From Hyphomicrobiales bacterium (GTDB lineage: Bacteria; Pseudomonadota; Alphaproteobacteria; Rhizobiales; Beijerinckiaceae), in the NCBI GenBank assembly GCA_900473415.1, contig UCLR01000045.1, positions 208,282-272,281 of the forward strand: a DNA stretch of 64,000 bases, given 5' to 3'. The notes beneath the pieces were generated by a model. That model did not search any database and was not told the origin of the DNA. It was given only the letters and a program-made list of their open reading frames with translations. Below are positions 39,033 through 47,285 of this stretch, piece after piece. Every line of letters begins with the position of its first letter. Position 1 is the stretch's first letter. The position numbers and the translations under genes were made by a program.

Positions 39033-39484
39033 GCCGCGTGTTCCTCCAGGCGTCGGACGGCGCGGGCGCGGATCGCGGCGGCCGACCTGGCGGCGTCGTC
39101 GAGGCGCGAGGCGGAGGAGGATTCAGCCGGGGCAGGCTCGGCGGCAACCGGCCGGCCGATGCGGTTGGCCGCGGCGACGATCTGGGCGATGCGGTCCATC
39201 ACGGCATGGCCGGCCTCGACCTGGGCGGCGAGATCGGCAGCGTAGCGCTCGGCAGTGCGCAGGCGCTCGTCCAGCGTGCGGTCGCAATCGCCCAGGGTGT
39301 GCTTCAGGCTGCCGATGGCGCGCTCGGCGTTGTCGGTGGCGGTGATCAGCGCGCCGACCGTCTGGCGCATGCCCGCTTCGTCGGCCTTCAGGCGCTCGAT
39401 CCGGCGGGACAGCACGAAGCAGGTGATGATGGTGGCGACGAGGAGGCAGGCCACCAGCGCTTCGGCGATGAGGTTGATCGTCAT
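39029..39484 (-). CDS. DUF6468 flagellar-cluster membrane protein
   Basis: A 151-residue protein with one N-terminal membrane helix (about 5-26) and a helical cytoplasmic or periplasmic part with LSRRIERLKADEAGMRQTVG. It sits between fliM and the motE-like gene, the usual place of this alphaproteobacterial family. Function is unknown. It starts 11 bases after fliM and its stop overlaps the next start. Confidence 0.82.
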   Translation of the reverse strand: MTINLIAEALVACLLVATIITCFVLSRRIERLKADEAGMRQTVGALITATDNAERAIGSLKHTLGDCDRTLDERLRTAERYAADLAAQVEAGHAVMDRIAQIVAAANRIGRPVAAEPAPAESSSASRLDDAARSAAAIRARAVRRLEEHAA

Positions 39485-39495
39485 GTCATCCCGTC

Positions 39496-40623
39496 TCAGG
39501 TCGGAGCGCCGAATTGGCTGGCCAGGCTGTCGAAGGCCGCAAGCGTGGTCTTGGAGCGCCGCAGCGGCCCCGTGACTTGGACGGCGATCTTGCCGTCGAC
39601 GCGCCCGATCCGGCCGTCGGTGACGACGAAGTCGCCGCAGCGCAGCGAGACGGACGTGTCGGGACGGGCATCGAACATCAGCGTGTCGCCGATCTCCAGC
39701 CGCATCACGCGCTTCAGGGGCATCTGAGTCTCGTGCAGCACGCAGGTGACGTCGACATCGGCCTGCCAGACTTCCGTGGCCAGATGGCTTTCCCAGGTCG
39801 GATCGCGACCCAGCTTCTCGCCCATGAAGCTTTCGAGCAGGAGCTCGCGGATCGGCTCGATGGTGGCATAGGGCAGCAGGATGTGCAGCGCGCCGCCACG
39901 GCCTTCCATGTCGAAGCGCAGCTCGACGCGGATCGCGGCGTTGGCCGGGCGCGAGATCGAGACGAAGCGCGGATTCGACTCGACGCGGTCGATGCTGAAC
40001 GTCACCGGCGAGAGGGGCTTGAACGCGGCTTCCGCATCCGAGAGTACCAGCGCGATGACGCGGCGGATCAGGCGGATCTCGATCGAGGTGAAGGGGCGCC
40101 CGTCGATGCGCGGGGCGGGCTGGCCGCGCTTGCCGCCGAAGAGCGTGTCCAGCACCGAATAGATCAGGGCGGACTCGATGGTGACGAGGCCGAAATTGTC
40201 CCACTCCTCGGCCTTGAACACCGAGAGCAGCGCCGGCTGTGAGATCGAGTTGATGTAGTCGCCGAAGCGCACCGAGCGGATGCTCTCGAGCGTGACTTCG
40301 ACGTTGTCGGTGAAGAAGTTGCGCAGGCTGGTCGAAAGCAGGCGCACCAGACGCTCGAAGATGATCTCGAGCATCGGCAGCCGCTCATAGGCGACCGAGC
40401 CCGAATCGACGATCGCCTGGATGCCGTTGCGGTCATCCTTGTCGTCGCCGGTGGCGAAACCGAGCATCGTGTCGATTTCGTCCTGCGACATCAGGCGGTC
40501 GGTACCGCCTTCCTGTTCGCTGTCGACCTCGACGACTTCGGGCATGGCCACCCAGCCGGCGGCCATGTTCTCCGGGGTCAGCGGCTCGTCGGCAGCGAGC
40601 GTGTTGTCGCGATCGGTGCTCAT
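39496..40623 (-). CDS. fliM: Flagellar motor switch protein FliM
   Basis: C-ring subunit that binds phospho-CheY and sets rotation direction. The protein is 375 residues. The N-terminal part has the switch motif LMSQDEIDTMLGF at about 44-56; the middle CheC-like domain has FERLVRLLSTSLRNFFTDNV; the C-terminal SpoA domain has LEIGDTLMFDARPDTSVSLR. The N-terminal 40 residues before the SQDEID motif are longer than in E. coli. It lies 43 bases after fliL in the unit fliL-fliM-DUF6468-motE. Confidence 0.95.
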   Translation of the reverse strand: MSTDRDNTLAADEPLTPENMAAGWVAMPEVVEVDSEQEGGTDRLMSQDEIDTMLGFATGDDKDDRNGIQAIVDSGSVAYERLPMLEIIFERLVRLLSTSLRNFFTDNVEVTLESIRSVRFGDYINSISQPALLSVFKAEEWDNFGLVTIESALIYSVLDTLFGGKRGQPAPRIDGRPFTSIEIRLIRRVIALVLSDAEAAFKPLSPVTFSIDRVESNPRFVSISRPANAAIRVELRFDMEGRGGALHILLPYATIEPIRELLLESFMGEKLGRDPTWESHLATEVWQADVDVTCVLHETQMPLKRVMRLEIGDTLMFDARPDTSVSLRCGDFVVTDGRIGRVDGKIAVQVTGPLRRSKTTLAAFDSLASQFGAPT

Positions 40624-40666
40624 CGTTCCGTCGTCATCTCTGTGCGGGGGTCAAGAAGGCTCTCGC

Positions 40667-41176
40667 TCACTGCACCAGCAGTTCCTTGAACAGCACCGCA
40701 TCCACCTTGGCCGGATAGACTGTCAGGTTGACGCGCCGCAGCAGCTCTTCCTTCAGCCGGTACATGCCGGCTGAGCCTTCGAGATCCGAAGGGCGCAACT
40801 CCCGCATGAAGACCTGGAAGGCGTCCTCGACGCGGGGCAGCAACGGCTTCACCTCGTCCGAGACCTTCGGGTCGGCGACTTCGAGCACGACCTTGATCTT
40901 CATCAGCGGCGGGCGTTCCCCTTGGGTGCTGGCGGCGGCCATGCCGATCGTCATGTCCTTCATCTCGAGGAAGGTGGCGGGCTTCTTGGCCTTGGCGGCC
41001 GCTTCGACGGCGGCGATCTGCTCGGCGCTGGGCTTCTTAAGGAAGAACCAGCCGCCGGCCCCAGCGGCCACCAGCGCGACGGCGCCGACGATGATGAAGA
41101 GCTTCTTGCGACCGCCGCTCTTCGGCGCCTCGTCGCCAGAGGCTTCCACCTCTTCCTTCTTCGGCTTCTTCGCCAT
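40667..41176 (-). CDS. fliL: Flagellar basal body protein FliL
   Basis: A 169-residue single-pass inner-membrane protein that surrounds the stator and supports torque. A charged N-terminus (AKKPKKEEVEASGDEAPKSG) precedes a membrane helix (about 25-46) and a periplasmic stomatin-like domain with KIKVVLEVADPKVSDEVKPL and the end LTVYPAKVDAVLFKELLVQ. It is first in its unit and has a CtrA box about 70 bases upstream. Confidence 0.94.
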   Translation of the reverse strand: MAKKPKKEEVEASGDEAPKSGGRKKLFIIVGAVALVAAGAGGWFFLKKPSAEQIAAVEAAAKAKKPATFLEMKDMTIGMAAASTQGERPPLMKIKVVLEVADPKVSDEVKPLLPRVEDAFQVFMRELRPSDLEGSAGMYRLKEELLRRVNLTVYPAKVDAVLFKELLVQ

Positions 41177-41243
41177 CTCGATCTCAACGCCCCGGCGCCC
41201 GGCGGCTTCTGCCGCCCTTCCTGCAGAGCTTCTCCAATCACGG

Positions 41244-41258
41244 TTAACGCGTCGTTAA
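41244..41258 (-). promoter_or_regulatory. CtrA box upstream of fliL
   Basis: The minus strand reads TTAA-CGACGCG-TTAACC, matching the CtrA consensus TTAA-N7-TTAAC. It lies in the 287-base divergent region between fliL and flgF and is oriented towards fliL. Nearer to flgF is an AT-rich palindrome, AATCA-TTTAAT-TGATT (41352-41367), which may belong to the flgF promoter. Confidence 0.8.
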
Positions 41259-41463
41259 GGGCGGCAGAATTTGCCGGGCCATTCTTGCCGCTCCAACAGC
41301 TCGTGCCGGGTGGACAGTTTGGCATGATTTCCGATAATATTAAGAGATATCAATCATTTAATTGATTTTGCGCGGCTGGCACGGCGATTGCGGATGTCTG
41401 GGAGTGGCGGCTTGCGCTGGGGAGCGTCGGAGACGCCACGGGACATGATCGGGAGCCAAAGCC

Positions 41464-42207
41464 GTGGAGAACGCGCTTCTCATCGGCCTGTCGCGTCAGG
41501 TGGCCCTGGCGCGCGAGCTGGACGTCATCGCCAACAACATGGCGAACGTCGGAACCAACGGATTCAAGGCGCGCAGTGCGCGCTTCAATGAATTCATCTC
41601 GCCGCGCGCCAAGGCGGAAGCGTTCCAGCCGCTGGACCGGCCGCTCTCCTATGTCATCGACAAGGGCACGCCGCTCGACCTGTCGCAGGGCGTGGTCGAG
41701 CGCACGGGTAACCCGCTCGACGTCGCGCTGAAGGACGACAACTACCTCGTGGTGCAGACGCCGAACGGCGAACGCTACACCCGCGCAGGCTCCCTCACCA
41801 TCGACCGGCAGGGCCGGCTCGTCACCCAGTCCGGGCAGCCGGTGATGGGCGAGGCGGGGCCGATCGCCTTCGGCCAAGCCGAATACGACATGCGGATCGC
41901 GCCGGACGGCACCGTGACCAGCGACCAGGGCGTGCGCGGCCGGCTGCGGCAGGTTCGCTTCGCCGATTCGAGGGCGCTCGCGAATGACGGCGCCAACCTG
42001 TTCTCCTCGGCCACGCCCGCCCAGCCGGCCGGGCCGCTGGCGCGGCTGGAGCCGGGCGCCGTCGAGCGCTCGAACGTGAAGGCCGTGATTGAGCTGACCC
42101 GCCTGATGGAGGTGCAGCGCAACTACCAGAGCGTCGCGAACATGATCACCAAGGCCGATGAGCTGCGCAGCAAGGCGATCTCTCGCCTGGCCGACCAGCA
42201 GGCCTGA
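41464..42207 (+). CDS. flgF: Flagellar rod protein FlgF
   Basis: Proximal rod subunit of 247 residues. ELDVIANNMANVGTNGFKAR is the rod/hook signature, and the C-terminal helix VIELTRLMEVQRNYQSVANM is the matching part. The start is the GTG at 41464, which gives MENALLIGLSRQ; GGGAG stands 9 bases upstream. First gene of flgF-flgG-flgA-flgH on the plus strand. Confidence 0.95.
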   Translation: MENALLIGLSRQVALARELDVIANNMANVGTNGFKARSARFNEFISPRAKAEAFQPLDRPLSYVIDKGTPLDLSQGVVERTGNPLDVALKDDNYLVVQTPNGERYTRAGSLTIDRQGRLVTQSGQPVMGEAGPIAFGQAEYDMRIAPDGTVTSDQGVRGRLRQVRFADSRALANDGANLFSSATPAQPAGPLARLEPGAVERSNVKAVIELTRLMEVQRNYQSVANMITKADELRSKAISRLADQQA

Positions 42208-42222
42208 TAAGGAACAAGCACC

Positions 42223-43014
42223 ATGCGCGCCATGCAGACTGCCGCGACCGGCATGATGGCCCAGGAGATGAACGTCCAGGTCATCTCCAACAACATCGCC
42301 AACGTCCGGACCACCGGCTACAAGCGCCAGCAGGTTCATTTCCAGGACCTGCTCTACGAGAACTTCCGGCGCGCGGGCTCGGCGACCTCCGACCAGAACA
42401 CCCAGGCTCCGGCGGGGACCTTCATCGGCTCCGGCGTCAAGACGGTCTCGACCGGCCGGGTTATGACACAGGGCAACATCACGCCGACCGAGAAGCCCTA
42501 CGACCTCGCCATCCGCGGCGAGGGCTTTTTCCGCATCCTCATGCCGGATGGGCGGACCGCCTATAGCCGCGACGGCTCCTTCGACCTCGACTCGCAGGGG
42601 CAGATCGTCACGCGCGACGGCTACCAGCTTCAGCCCGGCATCACCGTGCCGAACAACGCCACCAGCGTCAGCATCAACGCGCAGGGCATCGTCGAGGCGC
42701 AGATGCCAGGGCAGACGGCGCCGCAGCAGCTCGGCCAGATCCAGCTCGCGCGCTTCGTCAACAAGGTCGGCCTCGAATCGATCGGCGACAACCTCTTCAT
42801 CGAGACGGCGGCTTCGGGCCAGGCGATCGACGGCTTCGGCGGCGGTGAGGGCTTCGGCACGCTGCAGCAGAACTACCTCGAAGAAGGCAACGTCCAGGCC
42901 GTGACCGAGCTCACCTCGCTGATCGCCGCGCAGCGCGCCTACGAGATGAACTCGAAGGTCATCACCGCCGCCGACCAGATGATGTCGGCGACCACCCAGA
43001 TGTTCCGTGGCTAG
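42223..43014 (+). CDS. flgG: Flagellar distal rod protein FlgG
   Basis: Distal rod subunit of 263 residues, normal length. Marks are MRAMQTAATGMMAQEMNVQV, SNNIANVRTTGYKRQQ and the C-terminal TELTSLIAAQRAYEMNSKVI. A GTGG-rich stretch and AAGGAAC precede the ATG. It is 15 bases after flgF. Confidence 0.97.
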   Translation: MRAMQTAATGMMAQEMNVQVISNNIANVRTTGYKRQQVHFQDLLYENFRRAGSATSDQNTQAPAGTFIGSGVKTVSTGRVMTQGNITPTEKPYDLAIRGEGFFRILMPDGRTAYSRDGSFDLDSQGQIVTRDGYQLQPGITVPNNATSVSINAQGIVEAQMPGQTAPQQLGQIQLARFVNKVGLESIGDNLFIETAASGQAIDGFGGGEGFGTLQQNYLEEGNVQAVTELTSLIAAQRAYEMNSKVITAADQMMSATTQMFRG

Positions 43015-43030
43015 CAGGGGAGCGCGCATC

Positions 43031-44086
43031 ATGATCCGACTTTCCCTCATCGCTCTGGTGCTCTCGGGCACCGCCGCGCTCGCAGCCCCGCCGCAGAAGC
43101 AGGCTGCCCCGGTCGCTGTCGCTTCGGTCGCCCCCGTTCCGACCGCTGCCGCTGCTCCCGCGCTGCCGCAGCGGCTCAGGCTCCGGGCCGAGCTCAACCT
43201 GGCGCGCGATCTCGTCACCTTCGGCGATCTCATCCCCGGCCTCGCCGGCGATGCGGCGACGACCGCCGCCTTCCGCGCGCCGGGGCTCGGCGAGACCGGA
43301 ACGATCCAGGTCGCGCGCGTCGTCGAGGCCGCGCGTGGCGCCGGCGTCATCCGGGACGCGTCTGAACTGGAGAGCCAGGGCTTCGCCCAGATCGTGGTGA
43401 CGCGCGCCGCGCGGCGCATCACTGCCGCCGATCTCGAGGGCGCGGTGAGGGCCGGGCTGCAGGAGCGCTTCGGCGTCGATGCGCGGCTCTTCGCGCTGGC
43501 GATCGACGGTGGAGCTCCCGCCGTCGCTGTCGAACCGGAGCTCACCGGCGATGTTGCGGTGCTCGACCTATCCTTCGATGCCCGCTCGCGGCGGGTGCAG
43601 GCCCGGCTTGCGGTGCCCGGCAGCATGGCGATGCGGCTGAAGCCGCTGCGCATCTCCGGCCAGCTCGTCGAGACGGTCGAGGTCGTGGTGCCGAAGCGCG
43701 CCATCGCCCGGGGCGAGACGCTGACCGTGGCCGATGTCGTCGTCGAGCGCCGTCCGCGCGACGGGCAGGGCACCGAGATCCTCTCCGACGCCCGCGCGGC
43801 CATCGACAAGGTGGCGCGCCGCGCACTCATCGCCGGGGCGCCGCTGCGCAGCAGCGATGTGCAGCGCGAGGAGATCGTCGCCAAGGGCGACCTCGTCACC
43901 ATCGTCTACGAATCTCCGGGGCTGATGATCACCCTGCGCGGCCGGGCCAACGAGGCCGGCGCCATGGGCGACGTCATCTCCATCACCAATCCCCAGTCGA
44001 AGCGCGTGCTGCAGGGCAAGGTCAGCGGGCCGGGCAAGGTTTCCGTCCAGCCCTCCGCCGCCGGCCGCATCGCCAGCGCCAAGTGA
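43031..44086 (+). CDS. flgA: Flagellar P-ring assembly chaperone FlgA
   Basis: A periplasmic protein of 351 residues with a signal peptide (about 1-19). It has an N-terminal Ala/Pro-rich stretch (20-50), a domain with LARDLVTFGDLIPGLAGDAA, and two SAF domains, the second with VPKRAIARGETLTVADVVVE and SKRVLQGKVSGPGKVSVQPS. It helps form the P ring with FlgI. Typical FlgA is about 150-230 residues, so this is the longer alphaproteobacterial form. The ATG at 43031 follows GGGGAG at 8 bases. Confidence 0.92.
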   Translation: MIRLSLIALVLSGTAALAAPPQKQAAPVAVASVAPVPTAAAAPALPQRLRLRAELNLARDLVTFGDLIPGLAGDAATTAAFRAPGLGETGTIQVARVVEAARGAGVIRDASELESQGFAQIVVTRAARRITAADLEGAVRAGLQERFGVDARLFALAIDGGAPAVAVEPELTGDVAVLDLSFDARSRRVQARLAVPGSMAMRLKPLRISGQLVETVEVVVPKRAIARGETLTVADVVVERRPRDGQGTEILSDARAAIDKVARRALIAGAPLRSSDVQREEIVAKGDLVTIVYESPGLMITLRGRANEAGAMGDVISITNPQSKRVLQGKVSGPGKVSVQPSAAGRIASAK

Positions 44087-44091
44087 TCGCC

Positions 44092-44856
44092 ATGGAAAAC
44101 GCCATGTCCCTTTCCCGTCTCGCCAAGCTCTCGGGGCTCCTCCTCGTCACCGCCTCGCTCGGGGCCTGCGGCATGGCCGACCGCCTCGCCAATGTCGGGC
44201 AGGCGCCGAACCTCTCGCCGATCGAGGATCCCACCGCCACCAAGGGCTACAAGCCGGTGCAGATGCCGATGCCGGCGATGGAGCACGCCTCCTACGCGCC
44301 GAACTCGCTGTGGCGGACCGGCTCGCGCGCCTTCTTCAAGGACCAGCGCGCCCGCCTCGTCGGCGATCTCGTCACGGTCAAGGTCAAGATCACGGATCGC
44401 GCCCAGCTCAACAACTCGACCAAGCGCAGCCGCAAGAACGGCGAGGATTTCGGCGCCGAGAACACCTTCGGCATGGAGAACAAGCTCGACAATTTCCTGC
44501 CGAACGGCGCCAAGGCCTCCTCGCTGCTGAAGCTCGACTCCGAGGGGTCGAGCGAGGGCACGGGGACGATCAGCCGGGCCGAGCAGCTCACCACCAATGT
44601 CGCCGCCGTCGTGACCCAGACGCTTCCCAACGGCAACCTCGTGATCGAGGGCAAGCAGGAGATCCGCGTCAATTTCGAGGTGCGGGAATTGATCGTCGCA
44701 GGTGTGATCCGGCCGGAGGACATCGAGTCCGACAACACCATCGATTCGACCAAGATCGCCCAGGCGCGCATCGCCTATGGCGGCCGCGGCCAGATCACCG
44801 ACGTCCAGCAGCCGCGCTACGGTCAGCAGGTGATGGATATCCTCCTGCCGTTCTGA
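44092..44856 (+). CDS. flgH: Flagellar L-ring lipoprotein FlgH
   Basis: Outer-membrane L-ring subunit of about 254 residues. The signal peptide ends in the lipobox ASLGAC. The body has SLWRTGSRAFFKDQRARLVG, LVTVKVKITDRAQLNNSTKR and the C-terminal RGQITDVQQPRYGQQVMDIL, all typical. A GTG at 44083 overlaps the flgA stop and is an alternative start. A terminator at 44993 ends the unit; flgI is not next to it, so the P-ring gene must be elsewhere. Confidence 0.95.
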   Translation: MENAMSLSRLAKLSGLLLVTASLGACGMADRLANVGQAPNLSPIEDPTATKGYKPVQMPMPAMEHASYAPNSLWRTGSRAFFKDQRARLVGDLVTVKVKITDRAQLNNSTKRSRKNGEDFGAENTFGMENKLDNFLPNGAKASSLLKLDSEGSSEGTGTISRAEQLTTNVAAVVTQTLPNGNLVIEGKQEIRVNFEVRELIVAGVIRPEDIESDNTIDSTKIAQARIAYGGRGQITDVQQPRYGQQVMDILLPF

Positions 44857-45250
44857 GGCTCGCCCCCCCAATCCGGACGGCGCGGAACGCTCCCCCTTGT
44901 CTCCGCGCCGCCTCGGCCGGCGGTCTCTCCCGAGCCGCCGACAGCCCCGGCCGCCCGTCACGCTCCCCAAGCCAAAAAGGCAGGTGGCCCGAAAGCCCCG
45001 CGTTCTCCCGACGCGGGGCTTCTTGCTGGCTTGAACGCTCGAGAAGCGGAGATAGGGCGGTTGACCGAATGCCGATTCGCGATTCGGTGAGCGAGCGGTG
45101 TTGTGATTCGGCGCAGCTCAATATTATAAAGATTGAAGATCGGGTTTGAGACCGTTCGTGTCCTCGGGCGCCTGAGCGATACCGGGGGGGCAAGGATGGA
45201 TTGTCGGCTTTGTTGAATCGCTACAGTTCTTGTCGAGCAGAGTGAGCTAA
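44857..45250. other. Gene-free 394-base region with the flgH-unit terminator
   Basis: The first part holds the terminator. GC content then falls and the stretch up to the next gene contains the inverted repeat ACCGAAT...ATTCGGT (45063-45087) and an AT-rich TATTATAAAGATT near 45122-45134 that could be the -10 region of the L,D-transpeptidase gene. I see no coding frame. Confidence 0.6.
44993..45026 (+). terminator. Intrinsic terminator of flgFGAH
   Basis: A perfect 10-bp stem, AAGCCCCGCG (44993-45002) with CGCGGGGCTT (45012-45021), 9-nt loop, followed by CTTGC. It stands about 137 bases after the flgH stop. Confidence 0.75.
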
Positions 45251-45760
45251 ATGTATAAGGCTCTGTCGTTTTTTCTGACGATCTTACTGATCGGACCTCT
45301 TGCTGCTTCCGCTGTCAGCGCGCGAGAAGTTGTTTCTTATACCGGCAAGGAAGAGCCAGGCTCGATCGTCATCCGGACGAAAGATCGGCGACTGTATCTC
45401 GTTCTGGAGGATGGCGTTGCCATTCAATACCGCGTGGCCGTCGGTCGCTCAGCCAAGCAATGGGTCGGTACAGTTGAAATCGAGGGAAAATACGTGGAGC
45501 CGGCTTGGTCTCCGCCCGACGAAGTCAAACGAGACAACCCAAACCTTCCCGATGTCATCGCTGGAGGCTCGCCGCGCAATCCGATGGGCGCCAGGGCAAT
45601 GACCCTTTCCGGAGGCGGGCAATATGCGATCCACGGAACCAACAGGCCCGACTCGGTCGGTACTTTTGCATCCTATGGATGCTTTCGAATGCTCAATGAG
45701 GATATCATCGATCTGTTCCAGCGTGTTCCTGTCGGAACGCCGGTGATCGTGCGTCGATAA
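45251..45760 (+). CDS. L,D-transpeptidase (YkuD domain), exported
   Basis: A 169-residue periplasmic enzyme that cross-links peptidoglycan (3-3 links) or attaches lipoproteins. It has a signal peptide (about 1-24) and one YkuD domain: SIVIRTKDRRLYLVLEDGVA, the catalytic His in YAIHGTNRP (His128), and SYGCFRM with Cys144, a variant of the family SHGCIR motif with Tyr in place of His. GC content and codon use are lower than in the flagellar genes before it, which suggests acquisition. It is a single gene. Confidence 0.9.
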   Translation: MYKALSFFLTILLIGPLAASAVSAREVVSYTGKEEPGSIVIRTKDRRLYLVLEDGVAIQYRVAVGRSAKQWVGTVEIEGKYVEPAWSPPDEVKRDNPNLPDVIAGGSPRNPMGARAMTLSGGGQYAIHGTNRPDSVGTFASYGCFRMLNEDIIDLFQRVPVGTPVIVRR

Positions 45761-45883
45761 AGGACCGCGAGGCGCGTTCGGGTTCATGGCAGCACGCGAG
45801 CGTGCTTCCGCTCGGCTGGATGGCTTCGCTTCCAGCCGCGGCGCTGGTGCAGCGCCAGAGTGAGTTCTTGCTGCGAGCCACGT

Positions 45884-45979
45884 CGTCATCCCGGACAAAC
45901 GGCGAAGCCGCGCCGATCCGGGATCAATCATCGAGCGCGGAGCGCTACGATGGATCCCTGGTCAAGCTCGGGATGATGG
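45884..45979. repeat. Palindromic intergenic repeat element (second copy)
   Basis: The element starts with CGTCATCCCGGA, pairs ATCCCGGA (45888-45895) with TCCGGGAT (45917-45924), and ends with GGTCAAGCTCGGGATGATGG. The end is a degenerate version of the TGACG terminus of the element at 14666-14764. Elements of this shape are dispersed in many alphaproteobacterial genomes. Confidence 0.6.
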
Positions 45980-46006
45980 TGTGTTTCCGGATGATGGTGT
46001 GTTTCC
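45971..46006. repeat. 18-bp tandem duplication
   Basis: GGATGATGGTGTGTTTCC occurs twice in direct succession (45971-45988 and 45989-46006). The first copy overlaps the 3' end of the palindromic element, so a small slippage or insertion scar is likely. Confidence 0.8.
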
Positions 46007-46128
46007 GCAGGAAATTCACATGCGCTGGATGTGGCCACCATCACGCCGGGGCGCCGGTCCGCGCGGGACTCATGCCCCTCTAGCCCGGAAAACGGTCACT
46101 CACGACAGGCGATCCGAAACCAAGCAGT

Positions 46129-46794
46129 CTACGGATTGCTGTGCGATGAAAATTGAGGCTCGATACTTCTGCGAGAATTCGCCTCTCGAAGCGCCGAGAT
46201 GTATTCTGCCGGGTAGAGCAGCGTATTATCGGGTGCTTTCAGCCCCATGTACGTGGCGACTTCTCCAACCCACCGGTTGCAGTTGTTCATGACCGCGTGC
46301 CACATCGTCGAGGTTCGTTGCTTGCGCTTGATATAGGCAGAAACCCTACGATATTGGGCTTCGTCCAGCAGCACCCGAAAGCGATTGGAGATGTACTGGT
46401 CTTCCATATCGCCGTCGCTGGGCCCCGTTTCCGCAGGAACGGGCACGACATGGCCCATTGACCAGAGTTGCGGTCCCTCTCCCGCGGGGTGGAGTCCGGC
46501 GACCTGGTCTGCCGTCACCTGTCCCACTTCGCCTCTCGCATTGAGGCGCCCGTGAACCAGGAAGGTATGTCCATAGCTCAGCGCGTAGCGCGAGCGAAAC
46601 TCGACGAAATACTGCCCTCTTTGTGACAGGTGCGGCCGCGTCGGGGATGCCGAGGGGATGTCCGGGCTGCTCTCCGCAAAGCCAAGGCGGTCCTGCGCGC
46701 TCGCCATGTCCGGCCCGAAGGCAACCAGGAGAAAGCTCGTCAAGCCGCAAGCCAGGATCCAAGAGCGTGCCGAAGGGTTTGCCGCAAACCGCAT
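46129..46794 (-). CDS. Secreted His/Cys protein, possible permuted papain-like fold
   Basis: A 221-residue protein with a signal peptide (about 1-33). The mature part has SYGHTFLVHGRLNARGEVG with His76, LWSMGHVVPVPAE, and MWHAVMNNCNRWVGEVATYM with Cys172, then LKAPDNTLLYPAEYISALR. A conserved His before a NNCN cysteine is the order seen in permuted papain-like (LRAT/YiiX-type) hydrolases, so an amidase or acyltransferase role is conceivable; this is inference. The ATG at 46794 has GGGAGG at 6 bases; in-frame ATGs upstream exist. Confidence 0.7.
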   Translation of the reverse strand: MRFAANPSARSWILACGLTSFLLVAFGPDMASAQDRLGFAESSPDIPSASPTRPHLSQRGQYFVEFRSRYALSYGHTFLVHGRLNARGEVGQVTADQVAGLHPAGEGPQLWSMGHVVPVPAETGPSDGDMEDQYISNRFRVLLDEAQYRRVSAYIKRKQRTSTMWHAVMNNCNRWVGEVATYMGLKAPDNTLLYPAEYISALREANSRRSIEPQFSSHSNP

Positions 46795-46874
46795 CATAGG
46801 CCTCCCGATCATGTCAAATTATGCGGACCGCCCTTTCCAGCAATCCGAGCGCCGCATTCGCGATTCCCGAGGAG

Positions 46875-46900
46875 AAAGCGGCCGATCGCTCGGCCGCTTT
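46875..46900. terminator. Intrinsic terminator, bidirectional
   Basis: AAAGCGGCCGA and TCGGCCGCTTT form a perfect 11-bp stem with a 4-nt loop, 15 bases after the stop of the 41-codon lipoprotein gene on the minus strand. Confidence 0.75.
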
Positions 46901-46914
46901 CCGTCTTGAGAGAA

Positions 46915-47040
46915 TTAGCCCTTGGTGACGATGGGCGCCGCAACGGGAGGGGGAGCCTTGCCCTTCCCCTTACCGATGGAGGCGCACCCGCCGACGCTGA
47001 TGAGTGCAACAGATACGGCCAACACTACGATCTTTTTCAT
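46915..47040 (-). CDS. 41-residue lipoprotein
   Basis: A complete small gene: ATG at 47038-47040, signal peptide KKIVVLAVSVALISVGGC with lipobox SVGGC, and a mature part of only about 22 residues, SIGKGKGKAPPPVAAP and then IVTKG. It resembles entericidin-like or other tiny lipoproteins, but I recognise no family. A terminator follows directly. Confidence 0.7.
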   Translation of the reverse strand: MKKIVVLAVSVALISVGGCASIGKGKGKAPPPVAAPIVTKG

Positions 47041-47285
47041 CGGTTCGCCCTCGTTTGAAAAAGCCCAGTTTTAGCTCAGCGCAATCCAATGCTATTGAAA
47101 CTGCGCAACGTCGTGCCGAACAATTTCGGATACAAATCGTCGGATGGCACACGGTCGAGCATCTCAGATGCCATCAGCAATTTCAACTGACAAAAAATCT
47201 TTCACCCAGCCCATAATGAGTTATGGTTGCCAGACGAGATGTACAAGGCAAATAGGCGCCAAGCTTCCGGTGCCCAGACTGCTCG

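Larger units (their letters stand above)
45761..46128. other. Gene-free 368-base region with repeat elements
   Basis: This stretch holds an inverted repeat GGCTGGA/TCCAGCC near 45828-45851, the palindromic element at 45884-45979, and an 18-bp tandem duplication at 45971-46006. No coding frame is convincing. Confidence 0.6.
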
